A stretch of DNA of 64,000 nt from Streptomyces sp. KL109B (GTDB lineage Bacteria > Actinomycetota > Actinomycetes > Streptomycetales > Streptomycetaceae): contig NZ_JASERL010000019.1 in assembly GCF_030766935.1 (NCBI RefSeq), positions 1 to 64,000 of the forward strand. Direction: 5' to 3'. The position numbers were made by a program, and so were the translations under genes. The notes beneath the pieces were generated by a model. It was not told where the DNA came from. It was given only the letters and a program-made list of their open reading frames with translations, and made no database searches. Of this stretch, positions 52,408 to 61,133 are shown piece after piece; position 1 is the stretch's first letter, and the number at the start of each line of letters is the position of its first letter.

Positions 52408-53166
52408 ATGACCGCTGATCGATGGACACAGGCAGTGCGTACGCAGCTGGGCCTCGGCAGACTGCTGCCGCTCGGTGGGCCCGGTGACGGAGCGTGGATC
52501 GCGGAACCGGCGGTCGCGGGGGCGTTGCGCCGTGCGGTCCAGGGGGCGCGCGGAGTGCGGCTCGGTGCGCTGCGGCTCGGTCTCGCCGATGCCGACGAGG
52601 CGGCGGAGGCGGTGGTTCCGGCGCCGCCGAGTGCGCTGCCGCCGGGGGCGCTGCGGATCACGGGGGACTGTGCGGCGACGGCGGAGGAGCCGTTGCCGGT
52701 TGCCGCCGATCGGCTGAGGGCGGGGCTCGTGGAGGCGGCGGAGCGGGTGGGGCTTGTGGTGGCGGAGGTGGACCTCCGGGTCACCGGGCTGCTCGACGAG
52801 GCCGATCAGGCCGATCAGGTGGCGGAGGAGAAAGGAGAGGCGGAGTCCGGCTCCGTCGCCGAGCCGCCCTCTCCTTCTCCGTCCTCCGCCGCCTCCTCCG
52901 ATGACGCGGAGCGGGTCGCCGAGGCCGTGCTCGGGGTGCCGGGGGTGAGTCGGCTGACCGGGGCGCTCGGTGGCCTGGGCCGCGCGGTCCACATCGAGGA
53001 CCAGCCGGGCGGTGCGTCTCTTCCCCGGCGTCACGTGCGGGTCGAGGTGGCGGTGTCGGCGGACGCCCGGACGATCGAGGTGACCGGGGCCGTTCGGGCG
53101 GCCGTGGCGAAGGCGCTGCCGAACAATCCGACCGTCGCGGTCCTGGTCACCGACCTCACGACGTAG
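52408..53166 (+). CDS. hypothetical protein, 'P10-like' family of Streptomyces
   Basis: The 252-residue protein has two beta-alpha repeats related to Asp23 (GALRLGLADADEA ... VDLRVTGLL, and RHVRVEVAVSADARTIEVTGAVRAAVAKAL) separated by a Glu/Ser/Pro-rich linker (about 135-165). Homologues in Streptomyces carry the uninformative label nucleopolyhedrovirus P10 family. Its position divergent from the Asp23 operon and the sequence resemblance suggest a helper in the same system. ATG 52408 is chosen over GTG 52390. Confidence 0.65.
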   Translation: MTADRWTQAVRTQLGLGRLLPLGGPGDGAWIAEPAVAGALRRAVQGARGVRLGALRLGLADADEAAEAVVPAPPSALPPGALRITGDCAATAEEPLPVAADRLRAGLVEAAERVGLVVAEVDLRVTGLLDEADQADQVAEEKGEAESGSVAEPPSPSPSSAASSDDAERVAEAVLGVPGVSRLTGALGGLGRAVHIEDQPGGASLPRRHVRVEVAVSADARTIEVTGAVRAAVAKALPNNPTVAVLVTDLTT

Positions 53167-53196
53167 CTCGCCCCCGCCGCCCCTACCCGTCCCATC

Positions 53197-53299
53197 CCCG
53201 GGGGCTCCGCCCCCGGACCCCCGGTCCTCAATCGCCGGACGGGCTTTCATGGGATCGCCGGACGGGCTTTCATGGGCTCGCCGGACGGGCTTTCGTGGG
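53197..53299 (+). repeat. intergenic repeat element with a three-copy 23-bp tail
   Basis: The left part (53197-53230) has the GGGGGCTCCGCCCCC hairpin of the Streptomyces repeat. The right end is then amplified: 23-bp units start at 53231, 53254 and 53277 (first two identical, third with two changes), each containing TCGCCGGACGGGCTTTC. It separates convergent genes and ends 2 bp from the enoyl-CoA hydratase stop. Confidence 0.85.
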
Positions 53300-53300
53300 A

Positions 53301-54092
53301 TCAGTCGCCGAGGCCCGCCAGGTCGCGGAGGCGGCGGGCCTGGGCGGCGCGTTCGGCGGTGCGCTGGTCGTCGAGGGTGCGGCCGGCGGCGCCCTGGAGC
53401 AGGGTCTTCGTTTCGATGACGGCGTCGCGGGGGGCGGCGACCAGGGCCGCGACGAGGTCGCGGGTGGCGTCCGCGAGCTCGGCTTCCGGGACGGAGACAT
53501 TGGCGAGGCCGCCCCGGACGGCCTCGTCGGCGTGGACGTAGCGACCCGTGACGCAGATTTCGAGGGCGCGGGCGTAGCCGACGAGGGAGACGAGGGGGTG
53601 GGTGCCCGTCAGGTCGGGCACCAGGCCGAGGCTGGTCTCGCGCATGGAGAACTGCACGTCGTCGGCGACGACGCGCAGGTCGCAGGAGAGGGCGAGCTGG
53701 AAACCGGCGCCGATCGCGTGGCCCTGGACAGCGGCGACGGTCAGGATGTCGCTGCGGCGCAGCCACGTGAACGCGTCCTGGTATTCGGCGATCGTCGCGT
53801 CCAGGGTCGCGTCGTCGCCGCGCGCCAGGTCGATGAAGGACGGCTCGCCGTCGAAGCCCTCGGGCGTGAACGCCTGCCGGTCGAGGCCCGCGGAGAAGGA
53901 CTTACCCTCCGCGCGCACCACGACGACCCGCACGGACCCCGGCAGGGCACGCCCGGCCTCGGCCAGCGCCCGCCACAGAGCGGGGCTCTGGGCGTTGCGC
54001 TTGTCGGGGTTGGTCAGGGTCACCGTGGCGATCGCCTCGTCGACGGTGAGCCGGACGCCGTCCTTGTCGAGCAGCGGTGCGGGCAGGTTCAT
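53301..54092 (-). CDS. enoyl-CoA hydratase/isomerase family protein
   Basis: The 263-residue crotonase-fold protein has the oxyanion-hole segments SFSAGLD (about 64-70) and HAIGAGFQLALSCDLR (about 125-140), followed by MRETSLGLVPDL where the catalytic acidic residues usually lie; one candidate Glu is present. ATG 54092 is preferred to 54131 because GGAGG lies 5 nt upstream. Specific substrate is unknown; it may act in fatty-acid or polyketide-precursor breakdown. Confidence 0.85.
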   Translation of the reverse strand: MNLPAPLLDKDGVRLTVDEAIATVTLTNPDKRNAQSPALWRALAEAGRALPGSVRVVVVRAEGKSFSAGLDRQAFTPEGFDGEPSFIDLARGDDATLDATIAEYQDAFTWLRRSDILTVAAVQGHAIGAGFQLALSCDLRVVADDVQFSMRETSLGLVPDLTGTHPLVSLVGYARALEICVTGRYVHADEAVRGGLANVSVPEAELADATRDLVAALVAAPRDAVIETKTLLQGAAGRTLDDQRTAERAAQARRLRDLAGLGD

Positions 54093-54151
54093 CTGGACCT
54101 CCGGGTCTGCGCAGTCGTAAGCAACGCACATGCGTAAGTGACTGCACAGTA

Positions 54152-54185
54152 ACCACCCGGCCGGACAGCGGACCGACCGGGTGGT
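54152..54185. terminator. hairpin terminator after gbn
   Basis: Arms of 13 bp (54152-54164 and 54173-54185, one imperfect pair) with an 8-nt loop lie between gbn and the enoyl-CoA hydratase gene. Confidence 0.65.
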
Positions 54186-54222
54186 CAGTTGGAGCCAGTG
54201 AGCCCAGCGAGCCCTACGAGGG

Positions 54223-54444
54223 TCAGGCCGACGCGGCCTTCTTGCCTCGCGTGGCCCCGCCGCGACCGCGCAGCGTGACCCCGGATTCGCTCAGCATCCG
54301 GTGCACGAAGCCATACGAGCGGCCGGTCTCCTCGGCCAATGCCCGAATGCTCGCACCGGAGTCGTACTTCTTCTTCAGGTCTGCCGCGAGCTTGTCGCGC
54401 GCGGCGCCGGTCACCCGGCTGCCCTTCTTCAGAGTCTCGGCCAC
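54223..54444 (-). CDS. gbn: GATC-binding nucleoid-associated protein Gbn
   Basis: The 73-residue basic protein consists of a helical N-terminus with many Lys/Arg, a helix-turn-helix (about 31-57, SIRALAEETGRSYGFVHRML) and a basic Arg/Gly/Lys tail. It matches the small nucleoid-associated protein SCO1839 (Gbn) of S. coelicolor, reported to bind GATC-containing sites and influence development. GTG 54444 is chosen because GAGGAGG precedes it by 5 nt; the longer frame is not needed. A cluster of GATC sites lies 270-385 bp upstream, and one more GATCA is at 54484, so autoregulation is plausible. Confidence 0.85.
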   Translation of the reverse strand: MAETLKKGSRVTGAARDKLAADLKKKYDSGASIRALAEETGRSYGFVHRMLSESGVTLRGRGGATRGKKAASA

Positions 54445-54713
54445 CCGTGCCTCCTCATGGGAAGTGCGCTCTGGATTTCCCATGATCACCCCTTGCGGGC
54501 TTCCTGGCCACCCATTCGGCAAGGTCTATAGACCCCCAATTCCGGGCCTGAAGGGGATCCACACGAGTGGAATGCGGAATTCCGCAGGGTCTTCGCGCCG
54601 CCCGAAAGCGCCCGCGCGAAAGAACCGGCAGGTCAGCCACGATCCAGGCGCCGCAAGGGCGCCGAGCACACCCCGACCCAGAATTCCGTGCACGACACAC
54701 CTGGGTACGAGGA

Positions 54714-54828
54714 GATCTCACTCAGATGATGGATCACGGATCGGCCGAATGATCCAGATGAAGTGGATCAGCCAGTCGATCAGTCAGTGGATCAACAAGT
54801 GGATCACTGGCCGGGCGCCGAGTGGATC
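54714..54828. repeat. GATC cluster with 12-bp tandem repeat upstream of gbn
   Basis: Nine GATC sites occur at 54714, 54732, 54739, 54751, 54766, 54778, 54790, 54802 and 54825. Four are in head-to-tail 12-bp units (54761-54808) of form AAGTGGATCAGC, and a partial copy (AGTGGATCAC) overlaps the stop of the ABC-F gene. Six of the nine are GATCA. The rest of the 382-bp gap between gbn and the ABC-F gene shows no open frame; two lone GATC sites (54556, 54641) and GATCA at 54484 lie nearer gbn. Confidence 0.85.
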
Positions 54829-56425
54829 ACGCGAGGGCCACGAGATCCGCGTACGTCGGGCCCCAGAGGTCCTCGATTCCGTCCGGCAGCAGAATGATCC
54901 GCTCCGGCTGCAGCGCCTCGACCGCGCCCTCGTCGTGGGTGACGAGGACGACGGCGCCCTTGTAGGTGCGCAGCGCGCCGAGGATCTCCTCGCGGCTGGC
55001 CGGGTCGAGGTTGTTCGTGGGCTCGTCGAGGAGGAGGACGTTCGCCGACGACACCACGAGGGTGGCGAGGGCGAGGCGGGTCTTCTCGCCGCCGGAGAGG
55101 ACGCCCGCGGGCTTGTCGACGTCGTCGCCGGAGAACAGGAACGAGCCGAGCGTCTTGCGGACCTGGACCAGGTCGAGGTCGGGGGCCGCGGAGCGCATGT
55201 TCTCCAGGACCGTGCGCTCCGGGTCCAGCGTCTCGTGCTCCTGCGCGTAGTAGCCGAGCTTGAGGCCGTGGCCCTCGACGACCTTGCCCGTGTCGGGCTT
55301 CTCGGCGCCGCCGAGGAGCTTGAGCAGGGTCGTCTTGCCCGCGCCGTTGAGGCCGAGGATGACGACGCGCGAGCCCTTGTCGATGGCCAGGTCGACGTCC
55401 GTGAAGATCTCCAGGGAGCCGTACGACTTCGACAGGCCCTCGGCCATCAGCGGCGTCTTGCCGCACGGCGAGGGCTCGGGGAAGCGCAGCTTAGCGACCT
55501 TGTCGGACTGGCGGACCTCTTCGAGCCCGGCGAGGAGCTTGTCGGCGCGCTTGGCCATGTTCTGCGCGGCGACGGTCTTGGTCGCCTTGGCGCGCATCTT
55601 GTCGGCCTGCGCGTTCAGGGTCGCGGCCTTCTTCTCGGCGTTCTGCCGCTCGCGCTTGCGGCGCCGCTCGTCGGCCTCGCGCTGCTGCTGGTACAGCTTC
55701 CAGCCCATGTTGTAGACGTCGATCTGGGAGCGGTTGGCGTCCAGGTAGAAGACCTTGTTGACGACCGTCTCGACGAGCTCCTCGTCGTGGGAGATGACGA
55801 TGAAGCCGCCGCTGTAGTTCTTGAGGTAGTCGCGCAGCCAGACGATGGAGTCCGCGTCGAGGTGGTTCGTGGGCTCGTCGAGCAGGAGGGTGTCCGCGTC
55901 CGAGAAGAGGATGCGGGCCAGCTCGATACGGCGCCGCTGACCGCCGGAGAGCGTGTGCAGGGGCTGGCCGAGCACGCGGTCGGGGAGGTTCAGCGCGGCG
56001 GCGATGGTGGCGGCCTCGGCCTCGGCGGCGTATCCGCCCTTGGTGAGGAACTCCGTCTCCTGGCGCTCGTACTGGCGCATGGCCTTGGCCTGGGTGGCGC
56101 CGGAGCCGGTCGCGATGCGCTGCTCGTTCTCGCGCATCTTGCGGATCAGGGTGTCCAGGCCGCGGGCGGACAGGATGCGGTCGCGGGCGAGGACGTCGAG
56201 GTCGCCGGTGCGCGGGTCCTGCGGGAGGTAGCCGACCTCACCGGAGCGGGAGATGGTGCCGCCGGCCGGGATGCCCTCGCCGGCCAGGCACTTCGTGAGG
56301 GTCGTCTTGCCCGCGCCGTTGCGGCCGACCAGGCCGATGCGGTCGCCCTTGGCGACACGGAAGGTGGCGTTCTCGATGAGGATGCGCGCGCCGGCGCGCA
56401 GTTCGATACCCGATGCGGTGATCAA
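54827..56425 (-). CDS. ABC-F family ATPase
   Basis: The 532-residue soluble protein has two ABC domains in one chain: first Walker A GRNGAGKTT and signature LSGGQRRR with LLLDEPTNHLD; second Walker A GLNGAGKTT, signature LSGGEKTR and LLLDEPTNNLD. A charged interdomain linker (about 245-300) is the P-site tRNA interaction motif region, and there are no membrane helices. ABC-F proteins act on the ribosome, as translation factors or antibiotic-resistance proteins. The start is TTG 56425 with GGAG about 8 nt before. Whether it is Ettlike or a resistance type is not clear. Confidence 0.9.
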   Translation of the reverse strand: MITASGIELRAGARILIENATFRVAKGDRIGLVGRNGAGKTTLTKCLAGEGIPAGGTISRSGEVGYLPQDPRTGDLDVLARDRILSARGLDTLIRKMRENEQRIATGSGATQAKAMRQYERQETEFLTKGGYAAEAEAATIAAALNLPDRVLGQPLHTLSGGQRRRIELARILFSDADTLLLDEPTNHLDADSIVWLRDYLKNYSGGFIVISHDEELVETVVNKVFYLDANRSQIDVYNMGWKLYQQQREADERRRKRERQNAEKKAATLNAQADKMRAKATKTVAAQNMAKRADKLLAGLEEVRQSDKVAKLRFPEPSPCGKTPLMAEGLSKSYGSLEIFTDVDLAIDKGSRVVILGLNGAGKTTLLKLLGGAEKPDTGKVVEGHGLKLGYYAQEHETLDPERTVLENMRSAAPDLDLVQVRKTLGSFLFSGDDVDKPAGVLSGGEKTRLALATLVVSSANVLLLDEPTNNLDPASREEILGALRTYKGAVVLVTHDEGAVEALQPERIILLPDGIEDLWGPTYADLVALA

Positions 56426-56626
56426 GGGAGGTACTCCAGGACAGGATTAACGGCTTAACGGCTGGTTGACAGGGCGGGGGCCAATCAGCGCCGCTAATGC
56501 ACCCAGAGAAGAAACGTCATACGAGCCAGTTTACCGGTGGGCTGCAAGCGCTTTTCCACCCGTGCGCGTCCCCCGTTCGGCCCTCCGGCCCGAGCCCCCT
56601 GACCAGCGGCGTCACAGGATGAGGTC

Positions 56627-57514
56627 ATGCAGTTCGACGACGACGCGCGCCTGGACACCTCGGAGGTCCAGGACGTACGCGGCAGCCGGCTCCCGGGCGG
56701 CAGGGCCACCATGGGCGGCGGTCTCGTAGGAGTGATCGCGCTCGTGCTCGGGCTGCTCTTCGGCACCGACCAGTTCGGGCTCTCGGACGGGACCACCGGC
56801 GCCCCGGCCGCTCAGATGTCCAGCGAGGCGCAGGTCCAGGAGCAGTGCCGTACCGGCTCGGACGCGAACAGCAGGCAGGACTGCCGGACGGTCGCCGTGG
56901 TCAACAGCGTGCAGGACTTCTGGAGCTCGGAATTCGCGCGCAGGAGCGCCTCGTACACGCCCGCGTCGACGGTGTTCTTCACCAACCAGGTGGCCACCGC
57001 GTGCGGCTCGGCGACCTCGGCGGTCGGGCCCTTCTACTGCCCCGGCGACCGGCGCGTCTATCTCGACCTCGGCTTCTTCGACGAGTTGCGTACGAAGTTC
57101 GGGTCGAGCGGCGGGCCGTTCGCGCAGGCCTACGTAGTGGCGCACGAGTACGGGCACCACGTGCAGAACCTGATGGGCACGCTGACCCGCGCGCAGGACG
57201 GGCGCACGGGCGAGGACAGCAACGCGGTCAAGGTCGAGTTGCAGGCCGACTGCTACGGGGGCGTGTGGGCACGGCACGCGACGCGCACGCCCACCGAGTC
57301 CACCGGCAGGCCGCTGATCACGAGCCTGACCGACGCGGACATCCGCGACGGCCTCGACGCCGCGGCCGCGGTCGGCGACGACCGGATCCAGGAGCGGTAC
57401 CAGGGCCGGGTGACGCCGGAGACCTGGACGCACGGGTCCGCGCAGCAGCGGCAGCAGTGGTTCTACCGGGGGTTCGAGAGCGGCGACATGGCGCAGTGCA
57501 ACACCTTCCGGTGA
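56627..57514 (+). CDS. neutral zinc metallopeptidase (KPN_02809/YpfJ family)
   Basis: The 295-residue protein has one membrane helix near the N-terminus (about 30-47), so the bulk lies outside the cytoplasm. The zinc motif is HEYGH (173-177), and the third ligand region is VELQADCYGG. Six or more cysteines suggest disulphides. This matches the YpfJ-like neutral zinc metallopeptidases. It is convergent with the hypothetical gene at 57522, with 7 bp between stops. Confidence 0.85.
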   Translation: MQFDDDARLDTSEVQDVRGSRLPGGRATMGGGLVGVIALVLGLLFGTDQFGLSDGTTGAPAAQMSSEAQVQEQCRTGSDANSRQDCRTVAVVNSVQDFWSSEFARRSASYTPASTVFFTNQVATACGSATSAVGPFYCPGDRRVYLDLGFFDELRTKFGSSGGPFAQAYVVAHEYGHHVQNLMGTLTRAQDGRTGEDSNAVKVELQADCYGGVWARHATRTPTESTGRPLITSLTDADIRDGLDAAAAVGDDRIQERYQGRVTPETWTHGSAQQRQQWFYRGFESGDMAQCNTFR

Positions 57515-57521
57515 GGCCCTG

Positions 57522-58919
57522 CTAGGCCCCGCCGGTGTGCACCTGGAACGCCGCCCTGCGGACCGCCTTCGCGAGCGCCGGGTCGGGGTGCGCGGCGGCC
57601 AGCGCGACGAGGACCTGCACCGTGCGCGGGTGTCCGACGGCGCGCACCTCCGCGATCAGCGCGGGCACCGTGGGCTGCACCGCGGCCTCCAAGTGCCGTA
57701 CGAGGAGGGGGGCTTCGCCGTGGTCGGCGACGGCGGCAGCGGTGTCCACCCACAGCCAGGTCGCCTCCTCGCGGCTGAGCACCGTGTGGACGTCCTCGGG
57801 GTCGGCGCCCTCGTACTCGGCGAGCCACAGCAGGACGTAGGGGCGCAGGTGCGGGTCGTCGCAGGCGCGGCGGACCTCGGGTTCGGCGGGGGCGCCGACG
57901 ACGCGCAGCGCCTCGAAGGCGAGGCCGCGCAGCAGGGCGTCCTCGCCGCGGGCGGCGTCGAGGAGTTCGGTGACGGCGGCATTGGTGTCGCGGGCGGCGA
58001 GCCAGGCCCGGTACTCGTCGCGGGCCGCCTTGGGGCGCAGGCGGGCGCAGCCGCGCAGCATGTCCTCGGCGGAGACCTCGATGTTGCCCGCCGGGGACTG
58101 GGCGGCGACGCAGATCTGCTCCAGGCGGACCCAGACCGCCCAACTGCCCAGCGGGGTAAGGGTGGCGTGCCCCTCGTCGTAGGTGAGCGCGCCGACGGCG
58201 GCGAGGCAGCCGAGGGCCCAGTCGAGGAGGGGGCTGAGGGGCGTGTCCTGCGGGGCGACCGGTTCCGGCTGCGGCCCCGGGCCCACGGGGATCTCGCAGC
58301 GTTCCGTGCGCAGTTCGGTGACCCGCTGGTCCAGGAGGTCGAGGAGCTGGGCGGCGGCGACCGGGCCCGCCATCAGCTGGAGGAAGCTCAGCAGTTGCGG
58401 CATCGCCTCGACGGCCTCGGCGACCGCGGCCGGGCCGACCTCGTCCGGTGCCTGGTGGACCAGCGACCACGCGTCGAACAGGGCGACCCAGCCGCGCAGT
58501 ACGGCGGTGTCGTCGCGGTCCCAGGCGCGCAGCCGCCAGCCGGGGCGGGCGCTGGCGCCGTGCACCTCGACGAGGCCCGCGAGGCGGGCGGTGTCCCAGT
58601 CGGCGCGGACCTGATCGACCGTCAACCCGAGGTCGTCGGCGGCGCGGAGCGCGGTGACGTCGGCGAGAGTGCCCTTGCCGTCGCGGGCGGCCATGTCGTT
58701 GCCGGGGCCGATCTTGGCGTCCGCCCAGCGGGCCACGCGGACGGCGTCGACGAGGCCGCGGCGGGCGGCGCGGGCCAGCTCCGCGGGGGGTGGGGTGCCC
58801 TCCGGGGGGCGGGGGGCCGGACGGCGTGCGGCGACCGGCCGCGGGGTCGGGGCGGCCAGGGGCTGGCGGCGCGGGCTGACGAGTCGGAGCCGGGAGTCGC
58901 GCGGGGTACGGGACGTCAC
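57522..58919 (-). CDS. conserved hypothetical protein with HEAT-like C-terminus
   Basis: The 465-residue soluble protein has a Pro/Arg-rich N-terminus (1-45), a central helical region that may contain a winged-helix-like part (LGLTVDQVRADWDTARLAGLVEVHG, about 97-121), and a C-terminal part (about 300-465) with regular Ala/Leu/Asp helices resembling HEAT repeats. No catalytic motif is seen. GTG 58919 is the start used. Function unknown; similar proteins are widespread in Streptomyces. Confidence 0.7.
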   Translation of the reverse strand: MTSRTPRDSRLRLVSPRRQPLAAPTPRPVAARRPAPRPPEGTPPPAELARAARRGLVDAVRVARWADAKIGPGNDMAARDGKGTLADVTALRAADDLGLTVDQVRADWDTARLAGLVEVHGASARPGWRLRAWDRDDTAVLRGWVALFDAWSLVHQAPDEVGPAAVAEAVEAMPQLLSFLQLMAGPVAAAQLLDLLDQRVTELRTERCEIPVGPGPQPEPVAPQDTPLSPLLDWALGCLAAVGALTYDEGHATLTPLGSWAVWVRLEQICVAAQSPAGNIEVSAEDMLRGCARLRPKAARDEYRAWLAARDTNAAVTELLDAARGEDALLRGLAFEALRVVGAPAEPEVRRACDDPHLRPYVLLWLAEYEGADPEDVHTVLSREEATWLWVDTAAAVADHGEAPLLVRHLEAAVQPTVPALIAEVRAVGHPRTVQVLVALAAAHPDPALAKAVRRAAFQVHTGGA

Positions 58920-59022
58920 GTAGGGCAGTCTCGCGGTTGACGGTCAGTTTTCCCAAAACGGGGGGCCGTCCGGCGGTTTCGCGGGTGGCGGGTGGGTGGG
59001 CGGGGCGTAGTGCGCCGGGCGG

Positions 59023-60150
59023 TCACATGAGGGGTGTCAGGAAGCGGCGCAGGGCCTCCTCGTACGCCTTCGGGTCCGCGTTCCACATCGCGCCGTGCGG
59101 GGCGTCGTCCACCTCGTGGAGCGTCACCAGGTCAGGGCGGGACGCCGCCAGGCGGCGGGAGAGGGCCCAGGGGGCCACCTCGTCGCCGGGTCCGTGGATC
59201 AGGAGCGTGGGGACGTGGAGGGAGTGCGGGTCGGCGGCCTCGGTCAGGCGGTCGCCGCTGAGGCCCGTGCGGCCCTGGGCGGCGCGGACCGCGAGCGGGA
59301 GGAGGGGGCCCGGGGTGCGGCGGGCGCGGGCCAGGGTGCGCAGCGTGGCCTCCCAGCCGAGCACCGGCGAGTCGAGGACCAGGCCCTTGATCCGGTCGCG
59401 CAGCGCCGAGTGGGCGGCGGCGTGCAGGGCCATCGCGGCGCCGGTCGAGAAGCCGAGCACGATGACGTCGCGGGCGCCGTAGCGCGCGGCGTAGCGGATC
59501 GCGGCGTCGAGGTCGCGCCACTCCGTCTCGCCGAGGTGGTTCAGGCCGTCCGGGGAGCGGGGCGCGCCGAGGTCGCCGCGGTAGCCGAGCGAGAGCACCG
59601 GGAACTGGTGGTGGTGCAGGAACTCCATGAGGTTCATGGGGTGTTCGCGGGTGGTGCCGAGGCCGTGCACCGCGATCACCCAGGTGTCCCGGACGCCGGG
59701 CACGAACCACGCGGGCAGCGCTCCCAGTTCGCCGGGCACGTCGACGTCGGCGTGGTCGAGGCCGAGCGCGGACTTGGGGTCGCCGATGTGCACCTGGGGC
59801 GTGAGCCAGCCCTTGGCGCCGGGTTCGAGGGTGCCGTGGGTGACCCGTTCCAGGCGGCGTACGACGGTGTCGGCGGAGGTCGTGGCGGATTCGACGACCG
59901 GTCCTACGACCGCGTGGTAGCCGTCGCCCTGGAGCCCGTAGGTGCCGGGGCGCAGCGAGGCCAGGTCGCGGGTCAGGGTGACCTGGCCCGCGGCGGTGGC
60001 ATGCACGGTGAGTCGCGGCTCGGTGGGCAGCGGGCGGCCCGAGGGCGCCTTGAGCGCTGCGTCGCTGGCCAGCCGGCCGGCGGCGATCGCGGCGGCCGAG
60101 GCTCCTATCACGGCGGTGACGGCTGCGGCCGTCGCTTTGGCGGTGCGCAC
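59023..60150 (-). CDS. alpha/beta hydrolase, membrane-anchored or secreted
   Basis: The 375-residue protein has a hydrophobic N-terminal segment (about 8-26), then a 100-residue domain, and an alpha/beta-hydrolase domain (about 155-375) with VHGLG (oxyanion loop), GFSTGA (nucleophile Ser), a later GPGDEVAP Asp region and the APHGAMW histidine. The triad thus seems complete. Substrate is unknown. It is 106 bp before the aldolase gene's stop on the same strand. Confidence 0.8.
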   Translation of the reverse strand: MRTAKATAAAVTAVIGASAAAIAAGRLASDAALKAPSGRPLPTEPRLTVHATAAGQVTLTRDLASLRPGTYGLQGDGYHAVVGPVVESATTSADTVVRRLERVTHGTLEPGAKGWLTPQVHIGDPKSALGLDHADVDVPGELGALPAWFVPGVRDTWVIAVHGLGTTREHPMNLMEFLHHHQFPVLSLGYRGDLGAPRSPDGLNHLGETEWRDLDAAIRYAARYGARDVIVLGFSTGAAMALHAAAHSALRDRIKGLVLDSPVLGWEATLRTLARARRTPGPLLPLAVRAAQGRTGLSGDRLTEAADPHSLHVPTLLIHGPGDEVAPWALSRRLAASRPDLVTLHEVDDAPHGAMWNADPKAYEEALRRFLTPLM

Positions 60151-60256
60151 CCGTCCAGTGTCGGGTGCCGCGCCCGCCCCGGCCAGTGGGGCGACGGCTC
60201 GGGGTGACGCCGCCCCGCGCTTCAGGCCTCCCGTGCTTCAGGGCCTGCCGTGCTTC

Positions 60257-60958
60257 TCAGGCCTGCCGCTGCCCGTAGCCGCTCAGCCGCTCCCCCACCT
60301 CGCGCAGCTGCTCGTCGGTGAGGATCGAGGGGGTCAGGCCGGGGACGGAGTGGGCGGTGAGCCACAGGCGGCACATCCACTCCAGCTGGGCGGTGCGGTC
60401 GTAGGCGGCGGCGAGGGTGTCTCCGTAAGTGAGGGTGCCGTGGTTCTGGAGCAGGCACCCCGTGCGGTCGGCCAGCGCGCGCAGCATGTTCTCGGCCAAC
60501 TCTCGGGTTCCGTACGTGGCGTAGGGGGCCACGCGGACGGGTCCGCCGAGTGCGGCCGTCATGTAGTGGACGGGCGGGAGTTCGGTCACGAGCGTGGAGA
60601 CCGCGGTGGCGTGCACGGCGTGGGTGTGCACGACGGCGCGGGCGCCGGTGTGCCGGTAGGCGGCGAGGTGCATGGGGAGTTCGCTGGTCGGCCTGAGGGT
60701 GCCGGCGCGCTGTTCGCCGTCGAGGCCGACCGCGACGAGGTCGTCGGGGCCGAGCTTCTCGTACGGGACGCCGGTCGGCGTGACGAGGACGGTGTCGCCC
60801 ACCCGGACCGAGACATTGCCGGAGGTTCCGACGACGAGGCCGTCGGTCACGGTGCGGCGGGCCGTCGCCACCAGCTCCCGCCATGCCTCGTCGAGCTCCT
60901 GCGGCTCCCGGGGTTCCCGTGGTTCCTGTGGTTCCTGTGGTTCCTGGAATTCCGCCAT
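60257..60958 (-). CDS. class II aldolase/adducin family protein
   Basis: The 233-residue protein has the class II aldolase fold: GTSGNVSVR (substrate/phosphate loop), VVHTHAVHATAV (zinc histidines) and LLQNHGTL (third zinc histidine). Members include L-fuculose-phosphate and related aldolases. Residues about 5-20 are an EPQ/EPR repeat coded by a 9-bp DNA repeat. ATG 60958 is preferred to 60967 on spacing from AGGA. Its sugar substrate is unknown. Confidence 0.8.
   Translation of the reverse strand: MAEFQEPQEPQEPREPREPQELDEAWRELVATARRTVTDGLVVGTSGNVSVRVGDTVLVTPTGVPYEKLGPDDLVAVGLDGEQRAGTLRPTSELPMHLAAYRHTGARAVVHTHAVHATAVSTLVTELPPVHYMTAALGGPVRVAPYATYGTRELAENMLRALADRTGCLLQNHGTLTYGDTLAAAYDRTAQLEWMCRLWLTAHSVPGLTPSILTDEQLREVGERLSGYGQRQA
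60912..60947. repeat. four-copy 9-bp coding repeat in the aldolase gene
   Basis: Units at 60912, 60921, 60930 and 60939 read GGTTCCTGT or a one-base variant on the plus strand and code for repeated Glu-Pro-Gln/Arg triplets at the aldolase N-terminus. Confidence 0.85.
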
Positions 60959-61133
60959 GGCGCGCATCCTGCCAGCCGCCGCCGTTGCGGATCTCAATCC
61001 TCCGAATTCTTCAAATGGTGATTGATCCCTCCTCATTCCGATTGGCCTGTCTTTAACGGGCAATTGGCGATCTACCGCTACTCTCTGGGAGATCTCTGAC
61101 GATTTGTCATGCACGTCGCTTTCGGGGGGCACC

